From Thermoplasmata archaeon (GTDB taxonomy: Archaea; Thermoplasmatota; Thermoplasmata; Lutacidiplasmatales; UBA184): a DNA stretch of 64,000 bases. Below are positions 7,876 through 16,010 of this stretch, one piece after another; the first letter of the stretch is position 1; each line of letters begins with the position of its first letter. Made by a program: the position numbers and the translations under genes. The stretch lies in the NCBI GenBank assembly GCA_022750195.1, contig JAKIWE010000003.1:62001-126000 (forward strand), read 5' to 3'. The notes below the pieces were generated by a model, which did not search any database, had not been told where the DNA came from, and saw only the letters and a program-made list of their open reading frames with translations.

Positions 7876-9177
7876 ATGCGACTATCCTTTCAGTACCGGC
7901 TGTACCCATTAGCCGACCAGCTTCCCATACTGCAAGCCCACCGCGCTGAACTCGCGTACCTTTGGAATCACGCTCGCGCACAGCGCCGCGATGCGTGGGC
8001 GAGGGACCGTCGATCGATCCACTACCTGGACCAGCAGCGCGAGCTCACCCGTTGGCGAGCTTACGATTCTCAAGGTCTTGGTCGACTCTCTGTCCGGGTC
8101 GCCCAAGACTGTCTTCAACGCCTAGACCTTGCCTTCTGCGCGTTCTTCCGGGGCGTTCAGGGGGGCGAGCGGCCGGGCTACCCCCGAATCAAGCGGGAGG
8201 TCAACTCGTTTACGTTCCCCACGCTGCGAGATCCGATCGTTATGAGTCGGAACGGGACCTGGCGACTGAAGGTCCCCAAACTCGGGGAAATCCCTCTCAG
8301 GTTACACCGGCCGCTACCCCAGGGAGCGGAGGTGAGAACCGTCACAGTCCGCCATGTGGCCAGCGCTTGGTACACTGACCTCTCTCTCGAGATTCCCGAC
8401 CCCGCCCCACCCCCCCGCGAATCACCCCAAACGCCAGTCGGTGTCGACCTCGGCCTCACTCATCTCGCGACTCTCTCGACTGGTGAGGTGATTGAACGAC
8501 CGGGGTTCCTTCGAAAAGGGGAGTGGCGGCTTCGGAAGGAGCAGCGTCGGCTCTCGCGTAAGCGCCGCGGGTCCCACCGTTATCATCGTCAGCGGGTGCG
8601 TGTGGAAAGGGCCCACGAAAGGGTGCGTCGTCAGCGACGTTGGTTCGCCCACCGGATCTCTCATGACCTCGCGGAGCGTTTCGACATGGTGGCGTTCGAG
8701 GACATCAACATCGCCGGTTTGATGGAACGGACTCGGCATGCGAAGAGTCTGTCGGACGCCGGGTGGGGAATCCTCCGGGAGCTGACGGAGTACAAAGAGA
8801 CCCTACGCTCCGGGCGGTGCCTCCGTGTTCCAGCTCGGGGGACCACGCAGGGGTGTTCTAAGTGTGGGAGGCGGGCTGACCCTCCTCTGGAACTTCACAC
8901 TCGAACATACCGGTGCCCATGCGGCTATGAGGGCGATCGGGACTTCAACTCGGCGAGGAACGTCCTCGCTCGAGGAATCCATCTCCTTTCGGAGGAGCTA
9001 CGCCGGAGCTCGGCGGAAGTCAAGTGCGTGGAGAGCGGGCCTACACGGGCATTGGGAGGCCGAAGGGTTTACCAGCGTCGGCGCGCCTGCTTCAAGAAGC
9101 GCGAATACGGGATCGAGGTAGGGGCACCATTCGAACGTCCGACCTGGGCTGTCCGACTGGCGGTACCAATCCCGTGA
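7876..9177 (+). mobile_element. tnpB: Solitary TnpB (IS200/IS605, IS1341-like) RNA-guided nuclease gene
   Basis: 433 residues, the usual TnpB length. N-terminal OrfB helix-turn-helix/WED region (LSFQYRLYPLADQL), then a split RuvC nuclease with all three acidic residues: Asp191 in GVDLGLTHLAT, Glu275 in VAFEDINIAGL, Asp356 in DRDFNSARN. A zinc finger sits between (CSKCG at 327-330, CPCG at 347-349). The gene looks intact and potentially active. There is no tnpA within reach, so it cannot transpose alone. TnpB proteins use a right-end RNA to cut at the empty donor site; structured sequence after the stop fits this. It is inserted between the rhodanese gene and aIF1, and its GC is visibly lower than that of the neighbours. 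Confidence 0.93.
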
Positions 9178-9189
9178 ACAGTTACGCCT

Positions 9190-9229
9190 AGGCGAATCGC
9201 GGAACCAGCCGCTCTGGGGCTATTCGCCT
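9190..9229 (+). ncRNA. Candidate right-end / omega-RNA stem-loop of the TnpB element
   Basis: Thirteen bases after the tnpB stop, AGGCGAAT (9190-9197) pairs perfectly with ATTCGCCT (9222-9229). The 24-base loop holds an inner stem GCGG/CCGC (9199-9202 with 9209-9212). IS200/IS605 right ends form such hairpins, and the 3' end of tnpB mRNA is processed into the guide RNA. The guide would begin just past the element's right boundary, which I cannot fix without an empty site. Confidence 0.5.
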
Positions 9230-9240
9230 TCGCGGCTGAG

Positions 9241-9258
9241 GAGCCCGGATGCGGGCTC
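9241..9258. terminator. Perfect 7-bp hairpin overlapping the aIF1 stop codon
   Basis: GAGCCCG-GATG-CGGGCTC. It lies where the minus-strand aIF1 gene ends (stop complement 9257-9259) and 12 bases past the TnpB right-end stem-loop. It may be a transcript-end hairpin of aIF1 or part of the mobile element's right end. No T-rich tract follows on the minus strand. Confidence 0.4.
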
Positions 9259-9577
9259 AATGGCGGCCACGTTTGGGCAGTTGGGCGTTCGAGACCTCGA
9301 CCGTCTCGGGGTCGAAGCCGAGCTTGCTCAGTTCGTCACGGATGCGGGCCCGGTGGTCCCCCTGGAGGTACACTTCGCCGTCGACGACGCTCCCGCCGGT
9401 CGCGAGACGGTTCTTCAGCGACCGGGTCGTTTCGGCGAGGTCGACGCCCGGGGGGAATCCGGAGATCACAGTCGCGGGCTTGTTGTAACGGCGCGGCTCC
9501 GCGCGCACGCGGATCCGGGCGGTCTCTCGATCGAGCGCGGAGAGGATCTCGTCGAACTCTTCGTCCCCCATGTGCAC
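9257..9577 (-). CDS. Translation initiation factor aIF1 (SUI1)
   Basis: 106 residues, the archaeal SUI1 size. Core strands and loops are evident: IRVRAEPRRYNKPATVISGF, LKNRLATGGSVVDGEVYLQG (the basic loop that contacts the ribosomal P site) and DELSKLGFDPETVEV. aIF1 binds the small subunit and secures start-codon selection fidelity. The ORF begins MHMGDEEF; ATG 9571 (MGDEEF) is an equally good start. Single-gene unit; the TnpB element sits directly behind its 3' end. Confidence 0.92.
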   Translation of the reverse strand: MHMGDEEFDEILSALDRETARIRVRAEPRRYNKPATVISGFPPGVDLAETTRSLKNRLATGGSVVDGEVYLQGDHRARIRDELSKLGFDPETVEVSNAQLPKRGRH

Positions 9578-9760
9578 AAACTTTCCTAAGAGCTCCGGAC
9601 AACGGTCGAGCAGGACGGTCGTGGCCCCGATTCTCGAGCACCGGGTACCCCCCGCGACGCTCGGCGGAGGCGACCGACAGTTCGATTTCGCGTGGGCACC
9701 GACCCTCCGATGACGGGAGAGGGTATCAACATTGGGGGTCGGCAGGGAGGTGCGGCGGGC

Positions 9761-10534
9761 CTACGTGCTCTTCCACCGGTAGAGTCGTAAAGCGAGCACC
9801 GTCCCGAGCGCCGCCGAGCCAACCAGCGTCGCCCCGTAGAGGAGCATCGTCGCGGCGCTGAGTGAGCCGGGGGCGAGGGCCCCGCGCAACAGCAGCGCGG
9901 CGTACGTCGAAGGGAGGCACAGGGCTACGTCGCGCCAGAGCGGCGGGACGGCGCTAAGCGGGTAGTAGAGCGGCGTCAGCATCCCGACGACGGTGAAGAC
10001 GAGGTTGCCGACCGGCCAGATCTCCCGCTGGCTCTTCACCCGGCTCGAGATCGCGATGCCGACGGCCGAGAAGAGGATCCAGATCACGGCCACGGCGCCG
10101 ATGAGGATGAACCAGAAGGCGACCGGGACGGTCGCGACCGACGCGAGCACGACGGCCAGGACGACCAGCGCCGGCGCCGCCGGGATCAGGTTGGAGAGCG
10201 CGATGCCGAACAGGTAGCGGACCTTTCCGAGGGGGGAGGCGACGAACAGGTCCTGCAGCCCGGTGTGGATCCGCCAGGTCGCCGAGTCGCCGAGCACCCA
10301 GTTGCCGATGTTCTGCGTCGTGAACAGCATCGCTCCGACGACCTCGGCCGGGAAGAGCGAGGCCGGTGAGATGATCCGCAGGAAGTACAGGAAGATGAAC
10401 GGGATCAGGATCGGAGCGACCGTCGCCGCCGGATTGCGGCTGATCCACCGCCAGCCGATGATCGCGAACGCCGGCACGACCTCGCCGTGGCGGCTCTCGC
10501 CCACCGTCTTTGGCGGCGCGAGGGCGGTGCTCAT
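9761..10534 (-). CDS. ABC-2 type transporter permease, second subunit
   Basis: 257 residues with six hydrophobic segments in the ABC-2 arrangement: two after residue 25, a pair at about 125-160, then VFTVVGMLTPLYYPLSAVPP (the family signature loop) and a last helix ending LALRLYRWKST. Third gene of an ATPase-permease-permease operon read leftward; its start overlaps the preceding permease stop by 4 bases. Such exporters move drugs, lipids or polysaccharide; the substrate is not predictable. It pairs with the 10531-11289 permease as a heterodimer. Confidence 0.82.
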   Translation of the reverse strand: MSTALAPPKTVGESRHGEVVPAFAIIGWRWISRNPAATVAPILIPFIFLYFLRIISPASLFPAEVVGAMLFTTQNIGNWVLGDSATWRIHTGLQDLFVASPLGKVRYLFGIALSNLIPAAPALVVLAVVLASVATVPVAFWFILIGAVAVIWILFSAVGIAISSRVKSQREIWPVGNLVFTVVGMLTPLYYPLSAVPPLWRDVALCLPSTYAALLLRGALAPGSLSAATMLLYGATLVGSAALGTVLALRLYRWKST

Positions 10535-11289
10535 TGTTCCCTCACCGACCGGCGCGACCAGTAGATCGCGAAGAGGAACATCGCCGACGCCTCGACCACG
10601 AGTCCGACGACTGCGAGGGTGATCTCCCCGGACGACAAGAGCCCGGGGGAGAGCGTCGTCTGCACGAGCCCGGTCGCCGCGCTCGGCGGCAGGAGCAGGG
10701 CGAATGGGACCGCGGCGGCCGGTTGGAGAAGCCCGAAGGGGTAGAAGACCGGCGGGAGGATGCCGAAGAGATTGTAGAACAGGCTCGAGTACGGCCAGAT
10801 CGTTCGCATGTCGCGGAAGATCGTCGAGACGACGTAGCCGAAGCTCACCGCGAACAGCCAGACGGTGACGCAGCTCAGCACTAGCGTGAGGGCGGAGAGC
10901 GTGGAGAGATGCAGGATCACCTCGGCGACCGCGAACAGCACGAGGATCGGCGGGAGGTAGGCGAGCAGCACCCCGAGGGCCATCCCGAAGAAGTATGCCT
11001 CAGGGGCGAGGGGGGAGGCGCCGTACAGCTGGTTGAGCCGGTGGTCGATCCGGACGTACGCCGCCTCGTTCCAGACCCGCTGACCCATCGTGAAGAAGGA
11101 GAAGACCACGGCGCCGACCAACGCAGCAGCCAGGTACTGCGGCGCGAGGATGGTGACGAAGATCAGCAGCACCGCCTGCACCGTCATCGAGGTGGCCACG
11201 GCCATGTTCTCGTGCAGCTGGACCCTAAGCTCGGTGACCAGGAACGGCCCGACGCCCCGGAAGCTCGGCAGGCGGGGGAAGGCACCCAT
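10531..11289 (-). CDS. ABC-2 type transporter permease, first subunit
   Basis: 252 residues, six predicted helices. Family features: an N-terminal cytoplasmic helix (FLVTELRVQLHENMAVATSM), the long mid-membrane pair, FYNLFGILPPVFYPFGLLQP as the re-entrant signature loop, and a C-terminal helix ending with IYWSRRSVREQ. It starts 3 bases after the ATPase stop and overlaps the next permease by 4 bases. It lacks close identity to its partner, so an ancient duplication or heterodimer is likely. Confidence 0.82.
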   Translation of the reverse strand: MGAFPRLPSFRGVGPFLVTELRVQLHENMAVATSMTVQAVLLIFVTILAPQYLAAALVGAVVFSFFTMGQRVWNEAAYVRIDHRLNQLYGASPLAPEAYFFGMALGVLLAYLPPILVLFAVAEVILHLSTLSALTLVLSCVTVWLFAVSFGYVVSTIFRDMRTIWPYSSLFYNLFGILPPVFYPFGLLQPAAAVPFALLLPPSAATGLVQTTLSPGLLSSGEITLAVVGLVVEASAMFLFAIYWSRRSVREQ

Positions 11290-11292
11290 CGA

Positions 11293-12273
11293 CTAGCTCG
11301 CCTCGTCGTCGATCGAACGCCCGACGGCCCGGAGGAACGCCTCTTCGAGCGTGACCGGTCCGACCGTGGCGTTGAGCCCGTGGCGGACGGCGACCTCCAT
11401 GATCTCACCGAGCCGGGGCGGCTCGGTGATCACGTGCACCGCCTCGCCGTCCCCCACGCAGTGGCCGAACGAGGCGAAGAGCGCCTCGACCTCCTTCCCG
11501 CCCTTGACCGAGACGCGAAGCGTTCCGCCGACCCGGTGCTTCAGCGCGTCCGAGGTCCCTTCGACCAGCACGGTTCCTCGGTCGATGATGTAGAGGCGTT
11601 CGGCGAGCGCCTCGGCTTCGTCGAGGTAATGGGTGGTCAGCAGGATCGTCGAACCTTTCCGGGTGAGCCGGCGGAGGCACTCCCAGACCGCCCGGCGAGC
11701 GAACGGGTCCATGCCAATGGTCGGCTCGTCGAGGAAGAGGAGCGGGGCCTCGGTGGCGATCACCGTAGCGACCATCGTCCGCTGGCGCTGGCCCCCCGAA
11801 AGGGTGACGCTGAGGCGGTCGGCGACGTCTTCGATGCCCATCTGGGCGAGGGACTCCGCCGTACGCGAGAGGGCGGTCTCTCGCGAGAGGCCGCGGGCCC
11901 TCAGGTAGGTGTACACTTGCTCGCGCGGCGTGAGGTGGAAGAACGGCTTGCCCTCCTGCGGCACGACCGCAATCAGCGCCCGGACCTGGTCGGCCTCCCG
12001 GTCCACGTCCTGGCCGAAGACGAGGACCTCCCCAGAGGTGGGCGTCAGGAGCGTGGAGGCGATCTTCAGGAACGTCGTCTTTCCCGCACCGTTCCGGCCG
12101 AGCAGGCCGACTCGCTCGCCGGGGCGGACCGTCATCGAGACGCCGCTCAGAGCTTCAACGGCCCCGTCGTCCGGAGCGCGCCCGCTCCGAGCTGTCGCCC
12201 GGCGCCAGCCCGCGAAGCGGCGGGTCTGGTAGATCTTCCGCACGTCGGTCGCGCGGAGGGCGTCACTCGTCAC
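11293..12273 (-). CDS. ABC exporter ATP-binding protein (ABC-2 / DrrA-like)
   Basis: 326 residues. Walker A GRNGAGKTTFLK (about residues 59-70), Q-loop near VVPQEGKPFFHL, signature LSGGQRQR, Walker B LLFLDEPTIGMD, H-loop LTTHYLD. The C-terminal 80 residues (TLRVSVKGGKEVEALFASFG) form the regulatory extension seen in DrrA/NatA-type ATPases. First gene of the exporter operon. The GTG start at 12273 is fixed by a TATA box 23 nt upstream, so the mRNA is probably leaderless. Confidence 0.92.
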   Translation of the reverse strand: MTSDALRATDVRKIYQTRRFAGWRRATARSGRAPDDGAVEALSGVSMTVRPGERVGLLGRNGAGKTTFLKIASTLLTPTSGEVLVFGQDVDREADQVRALIAVVPQEGKPFFHLTPREQVYTYLRARGLSRETALSRTAESLAQMGIEDVADRLSVTLSGGQRQRTMVATVIATEAPLLFLDEPTIGMDPFARRAVWECLRRLTRKGSTILLTTHYLDEAEALAERLYIIDRGTVLVEGTSDALKHRVGGTLRVSVKGGKEVEALFASFGHCVGDGEAVHVITEPPRLGEIMEVAVRHGLNATVGPVTLEEAFLRAVGRSIDDEAS

Positions 12274-12296
12274 GGCGGCGGCCGAGCCGACCCCCG

Positions 12297-12304
12297 GTAT
12301 ATAA
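12297..12304 (-). promoter_or_regulatory. TATA box of the ABC exporter operon
   Basis: TTATATAC on the minus strand, with 23 nt between it and GTG 12273. Sequence and spacing match an archaeal leaderless promoter. Confidence 0.7.
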
Positions 12305-12570
12305 TGCCCGAGCCGTGAAAATTGTTCGACTCCGAAAGCCCGGATTCCACCTCAGAACGGAGCGGAGGCCCAAAGAAGCTGGTACTCGGTGGCTCCGAAC
12401 GCGTCGGTGCGATGGAGTATCAGAGCGGTCCAGCTGAGGCCCACTCAACGCCCGCCCCAGTCGGCCGAAACTCCGGCCGAACGCACTCGAACCCGTTCAC
12501 CCGTGAGTGCCGGGACGGCCCGCCCGTTGGGCGAATCCGACCCGGGTCGTGCCGGGGGGGGCTTAACGGC
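12305..12570. other. Non-coding interval between the ABC exporter promoter and the HesB/IscA gene
   Basis: About 270 bases. I see no gene with a family signature, no tRNA and no repeat. The open frames that cross it are antisense continuations of the neighbouring genes. A GGTTCGAG-like stretch near 12490 (minus strand) lacks the T-arm and acceptor pairing of a tRNA. Confidence 0.5.
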
Positions 12571-12963
12571 TCAGCCGCAGCCGCAACCGCCGCCAGCGTC
12601 GGAGCTGTTGCCGCACGAACCGCAACCGCCTGCCTGGCCCCCCGCGTCCGGTTCGGGCAGAGTGGGGTTGGTGATCTTGAATCCGGACTCCTGGAGCCCC
12701 TCGACGTAGTCGATGACCGCACCGTTGACGAACTGCTTGCTCATCGGGTCGATCAGGATGGAGAAGCCATCGACCTTGACGACCTCGTCGTCGGGCCGCG
12801 GCTTGGCGAACGCCATGCCGAACTGGACGGCGCCACCGCCGCCCCCGCAGCAGCCGCCCCCGCCAGGCTGCGCGTACACGCGGACGCCGACCTCGGGCTT
12901 TTGGCCCGCCATGAGGCGTTGAACCTGGACTACGGCCCCAGGCTTGATCTCGACCTCGACCAT
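12571..12963 (-). CDS. HesB/IscA-family iron-sulfur assembly protein
   Basis: 130 residues from ATG 12963, which has an AGAGGA ribosome-binding-like sequence 7 nt upstream; GTG 12990 and ATG 12981 are alternatives. Core A-type carrier features: VEVEIKPGAVVQVQRLM, VRVYAQPGGGGCCGGGGGAV in place of the usual Cys-containing glycine strand, GFSILIDPMSKQFVNGAVIDYVEG (strong family match) and GFKITNPTLPEP. The C-terminus is unusually long and Cys-rich (CGSCG and GCGCG, residues ~113-130). It probably delivers Fe-S clusters to apo-enzymes such as MoaA. The Gly/Cys tail is an oddity. Confidence 0.85.
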   Translation of the reverse strand: MVEVEIKPGAVVQVQRLMAGQKPEVGVRVYAQPGGGGCCGGGGGAVQFGMAFAKPRPDDEVVKVDGFSILIDPMSKQFVNGAVIDYVEGLQESGFKITNPTLPEPDAGGQAGGCGSCGNSSDAGGGCGCG

Positions 12964-13152
12964 CGGTCTTCCTCTGCCCATTGTACGCACCGCGCCCCGT
13001 TTAAGCTCTACGCCAACAGTGGCGCGGACGATACCACCTACAACGTCACGGCCGTCTCGTGTTACCCCGGACCATACCGAGGATTCCGTCGACGCCCCGC
13101 TCCCATGGTGAGAGGAGGCGAACGCTGTCGGACGGGAGCCGGTCCGCGAGCC

Positions 13153-14862
13153 TTAACCCGAGGGGGGAGGTTGCAATCCTACCGCGGCACCCGGAGCAGC
13201 CCGGTCCAACTCCAGCGTCGTGTCCCGCCAGCAGAGCCGGGCGAGCTTGTTCCCGAGGCGAGTCGGCATTCCGAGGCTCCGGCTCAGCAGACGGACATCG
13301 TCCTTGGAGAGCTCACCGGTCAGCGCCAGGACGAGGAAGTAGACAGCGAATCCGAAGGCGATAGCCCCGAAGAGAACGTAGTACCGGCTGACCGGCAGGA
13401 CGGCGTTCAGCCGGGAGACCGCGATGAAGCTGGCCAACGCGCTGACGGTGATGAGGGCGATCGGCAGGGGTCGGATCCGGACGGCCATCAGTCGCTCCAT
13501 GAAGTAGGCGTTGACCGCGAACGCGGCGATCGAGGAGAGGAGGATCGCGACCGAGGCCGCCTCGAGGCCGTCGAGCCCGAGGTAGCCATGGAACAACGGA
13601 TCCCCCGGCGCTCGCTGGGGCATGAGGAGGAAGGCCGAAGCGAACAGCACGACGACCTGCACCGTGGTCAGGTACAGCTCGAGACGTTGGCGGCCGATCG
13701 CGTTCAAGGAGGTGCCGATGAGCTGGCTGAGCGCAAGGGGAAACGCGGAGATGGCGAGTATCGCCATCGGAATCGCTCCGGAGATGACGAACGGTCCGAG
13801 GGCTATGGGTGCGCCGGCGGAGAGCCGGAGGTACTGGCCGGTCAGAAGGATATTGATGATGTTCACGCGGTACACGGTTAGGGCGATGACGCCCGGAATG
13901 ACGAGCATCGACGTATAGCGAAGCGCCCGCCAGGTCTGCTGACGGATCTCCTCGAACTTCTTTCGCACGTGCAACCCCGCCAGTAGCGGGAACAGGGGGA
14001 CGGTGACGGCGGTGGGTAGCTGAAGGATGAGGATGCGGAAACCGTTCTCGGAGTTGAACACGTTGCCGAGGGCCCGGCCCTGGTCGGCGTAGACCAAGAA
14101 CAGGACCGCGGTGGTGGCGGTGAACAGCAAGAACATGCTTCCCATCAGCGGCGTAGCGTACCGGAACATCGACGTGGCCTCGCTGCGATGCGGCCGGCCC
14201 GCCTTCGCCAGCACCGACGGCAGCGAGATGGCGGTCGAGGCCAGCGCGCCCAGCAAATAGGCGATCGTCAGATTCCAGAGGTTCGGCCCGATCAGCACCA
14301 CCGTGATCAGGGCCGCGGTGCGGACGATCGACTCCAGGAGGACGGGGTACTGGGCCCGGATCGAGTCGCCCAGCGCAATCCACAACTGCGTGTAGACCGT
14401 CGAGACCGACCAGATCACGGGCAGGATCATGTACACCCCGAGGATCCCGAGTTCGGAAGTGCCGGTCGCGAGCCCCGCGGGGACCGCGAGCAGATAGATC
14501 GCCAGCCCCGAGACGCCCACCATCGACAGTCGGAGCACGAAGTAGGTGCCCGTGCTCGGACCGACGGGGCGCCCTCGGGCGACGAAGTAGGTGAAGGCGG
14601 TACCGATGCGCAGGTCCCCGATGCTGGTGACGGAGGACGCAATCAGGACGAACAGGCCGACGGTCCCGATGAGGGCCCGGCCGTCCGGCGTCGTCCCCGG
14701 GCCTCGCGCCAGGAAGAACGTCGAGGCGTAGCCGATCAGCTGGACGAGGATGCTGATGACGAACACTCCGGTCGAGCTGATACCGAGCCCGCGCGCCGGG
14801 CTCGGGAGTGACGGCTCGGTGACGATCACGCCGGGGGACGGTCGTTCGTCGGTCGTCTCCAC
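13153..14862 (-). CDS. Wzx-type polysaccharide/lipid-linked oligosaccharide flippase
   Basis: 569 residues with about 12-14 predicted helices and the MOP-superfamily layout. Recognisable stretches: GVFVISILVQLIGYASTFFL (first helix), YFVLRLSMVGVSGLAIYLLA, ATPLMGSMFLLFTATTAVLF (seventh helix), QLIGTSLNAIGRQRLELYL (typical 'N-A-x-G' turn). Such proteins flip lipid-linked glycans across the cytoplasmic membrane for surface glycosylation, consistent with the sequon-rich surface proteins in this window. No glycosyltransferases are adjacent. Confidence 0.75.
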   Translation of the reverse strand: METTDERPSPGVIVTEPSLPSPARGLGISSTGVFVISILVQLIGYASTFFLARGPGTTPDGRALIGTVGLFVLIASSVTSIGDLRIGTAFTYFVARGRPVGPSTGTYFVLRLSMVGVSGLAIYLLAVPAGLATGTSELGILGVYMILPVIWSVSTVYTQLWIALGDSIRAQYPVLLESIVRTAALITVVLIGPNLWNLTIAYLLGALASTAISLPSVLAKAGRPHRSEATSMFRYATPLMGSMFLLFTATTAVLFLVYADQGRALGNVFNSENGFRILILQLPTAVTVPLFPLLAGLHVRKKFEEIRQQTWRALRYTSMLVIPGVIALTVYRVNIINILLTGQYLRLSAGAPIALGPFVISGAIPMAILAISAFPLALSQLIGTSLNAIGRQRLELYLTTVQVVVLFASAFLLMPQRAPGDPLFHGYLGLDGLEAASVAILLSSIAAFAVNAYFMERLMAVRIRPLPIALITVSALASFIAVSRLNAVLPVSRYYVLFGAIAFGFAVYFLVLALTGELSKDDVRLLSRSLGMPTRLGNKLARLCWRDTTLELDRAAPGAAVGLQPPPSG

Positions 14863-14940
14863 AGACGTGCTCGGGCGGAACGACCACGGAGCCCCCTCTT
14901 ATCCCCACCGAACGGCCGGCGCGGAGGCCAGCGCGGGGGG

Positions 14941-15342
14941 CTAGTCGCCTTCGCGCGAGGCCGGGGCGTTGTCGGTCGCGCTCCGCGACTCGAGCTCGAC
15001 CCAGATCCCGTCCGGGTCGGAGAGGAAGGCGAGCCTCACGCTCCCTTCCTGGAACGGGGCGATGCGCACCTGCGCGCCCATGGCCTCTAAACGCTCGATC
15101 GTCCCTTCCATATCCTCGACCTGGAACCCCAGATGGTCGAGCTCGTCACCCTCCCGGTACGGCGGCTGGTCCGGGTAGAAGTTCAGCTCCAGGATCTGAC
15201 CGCTCACGGGGTCTTTGAGTTCCTCCCACTGCCCGCCGGCGGCCATCCGACCGGCGCGGGTGAAGGTCAGACCCAGCCCCTCGCAGTAGAATCTCCGGGC
15301 GCGGGCGAGATCTCGAACCCGGAGGCCGGTATACTCCAGCAC
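14941..15342 (-). CDS. VOC/glyoxalase-family protein
   Basis: 133 residues from GTG 15342. Paired beta-alpha-beta modules of the vicinal oxygen chelate fold: LEYTGLRVRDLARARRFYCE, then ELKDPVSGQILELNFYPDQP, ELDHLGFQVEDMEGTIERLE and SVRLAFLSDPDGIWVELESR. His in DHLGF and Glu in IWVELE are two of the usual metal ligands, so glyoxalase, dioxygenase or resistance activity is possible. The frame is open to 15846, but that part lies across the NUDIX gene in another frame, so the internal GTG is used. A TTTATCC 20 nt upstream could be its TATA box. Confidence 0.8.
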   Translation of the reverse strand: MLEYTGLRVRDLARARRFYCEGLGLTFTRAGRMAAGGQWEELKDPVSGQILELNFYPDQPPYREGDELDHLGFQVEDMEGTIERLEAMGAQVRIAPFQEGSVRLAFLSDPDGIWVELESRSATDNAPASREGD

Positions 15343-15445
15343 GTTCGGCCGGAGACGATTCGGGATAAAGGCCGTGCGCCCTCGTGCGACGGCCCCGGCG
15401 CACCCGGGCCACCCCGGAGCCCCCCCCGAACCGGACGAACGAGCC

Positions 15446-15973
15446 CTACGCGCGACGCCGGGTGGCGGGACTCCGCGCGTCGGTCGATGCGTTCTCGTCG
15501 GCGAGCATCCGGGCGTGGTCCGCGGCGAGCGGGGGCAGCCCGCCCATCGGCCACCATCGGGCCTCGACCGCATCGGAGCTACCCCGGGGAGTTCCTCGTC
15601 CGGCTCGAAGGCGGAACACGACCGAGACGACGTGGGCGCGCGGGTCCCGCTGCGGGTCGGAGTACACCCCGACCAACCGAACGACGCGGGTCCGGACCCC
15701 GGTCTCCTCCCGGAACTCGCGCACGACGGCCTCCTCGCAGCTCTCGCCGATCTCGACGAATCCGCCGGGAAGTGCCCACATGTCTTTCCAAGGGGGACGC
15801 CGCCGCCGGATGAGGAGGACGTGCGGTCCGTGCCGGAGGATCCCATCGACCACGAGGGCCGGCGTGTACAGAGGTGGACGGTCCCGGTACGGAGAGTCGG
15901 CGTAGGGGACGGTAGCGCCCCGCGGCCGGCTCGCGGACGGTCGTCGTCGCTTGCCGGTCGTTCGACTCACCAT
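15446..15973 (-). CDS. NUDIX hydrolase
   Basis: 175 residues. Full NUDIX box GFVEIGESCEEAVVREFREE followed by TG (Gx5Ex7REUxEExGU), about residues 71-93. The strands before it (PALVVDGILRHGPHVLLIRR) and PWKDMWALPGG are of the ADP-ribose pyrophosphatase/NADH-pyrophosphatase kind. It hydrolyses a nucleoside diphosphate linked to another group; the exact substrate cannot be read. The N-terminal 22 residues are basic and may be shorter in reality. The VOC gene follows about 100 bases downstream on the same strand. Confidence 0.88.
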   Translation of the reverse strand: MVSRTTGKRRRPSASRPRGATVPYADSPYRDRPPLYTPALVVDGILRHGPHVLLIRRRRPPWKDMWALPGGFVEIGESCEEAVVREFREETGVRTRVVRLVGVYSDPQRDPRAHVVSVVFRLRAGRGTPRGSSDAVEARWWPMGGLPPLAADHARMLADENASTDARSPATRRRA

Positions 15974-16010
15974 GTAGAGCGCCGCCTACGAGGCCGGAGC
16001 GCCCGGAGGG

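Noticed and set aside
10909-12318. A 469-codon plus-strand frame
   Set aside because: Antisense to the ABC exporter ATPase, which has all nucleotide-binding motifs and a proper TATA box.
12470-12510. GGTTCGAG-like sequence resembling a tRNA T arm (minus strand)
   Set aside because: No 5-bp T stem with 7-base loop and no acceptor pairing around it.
12322-13881. A 519-codon plus-strand frame
   Set aside because: Runs antisense through the HesB gene and the flippase gene; low-complexity, no motifs.
13313-14908. A 531-codon minus-strand frame
   Set aside because: Same strand as the flippase but other frame; Arg/Pro-rich shadow without membrane helices.
14941-15846. 301-codon version of the VOC gene
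   Set aside because: The first 168 codons lie over the NUDIX gene in another frame; VOC similarity starts at GTG 15342.
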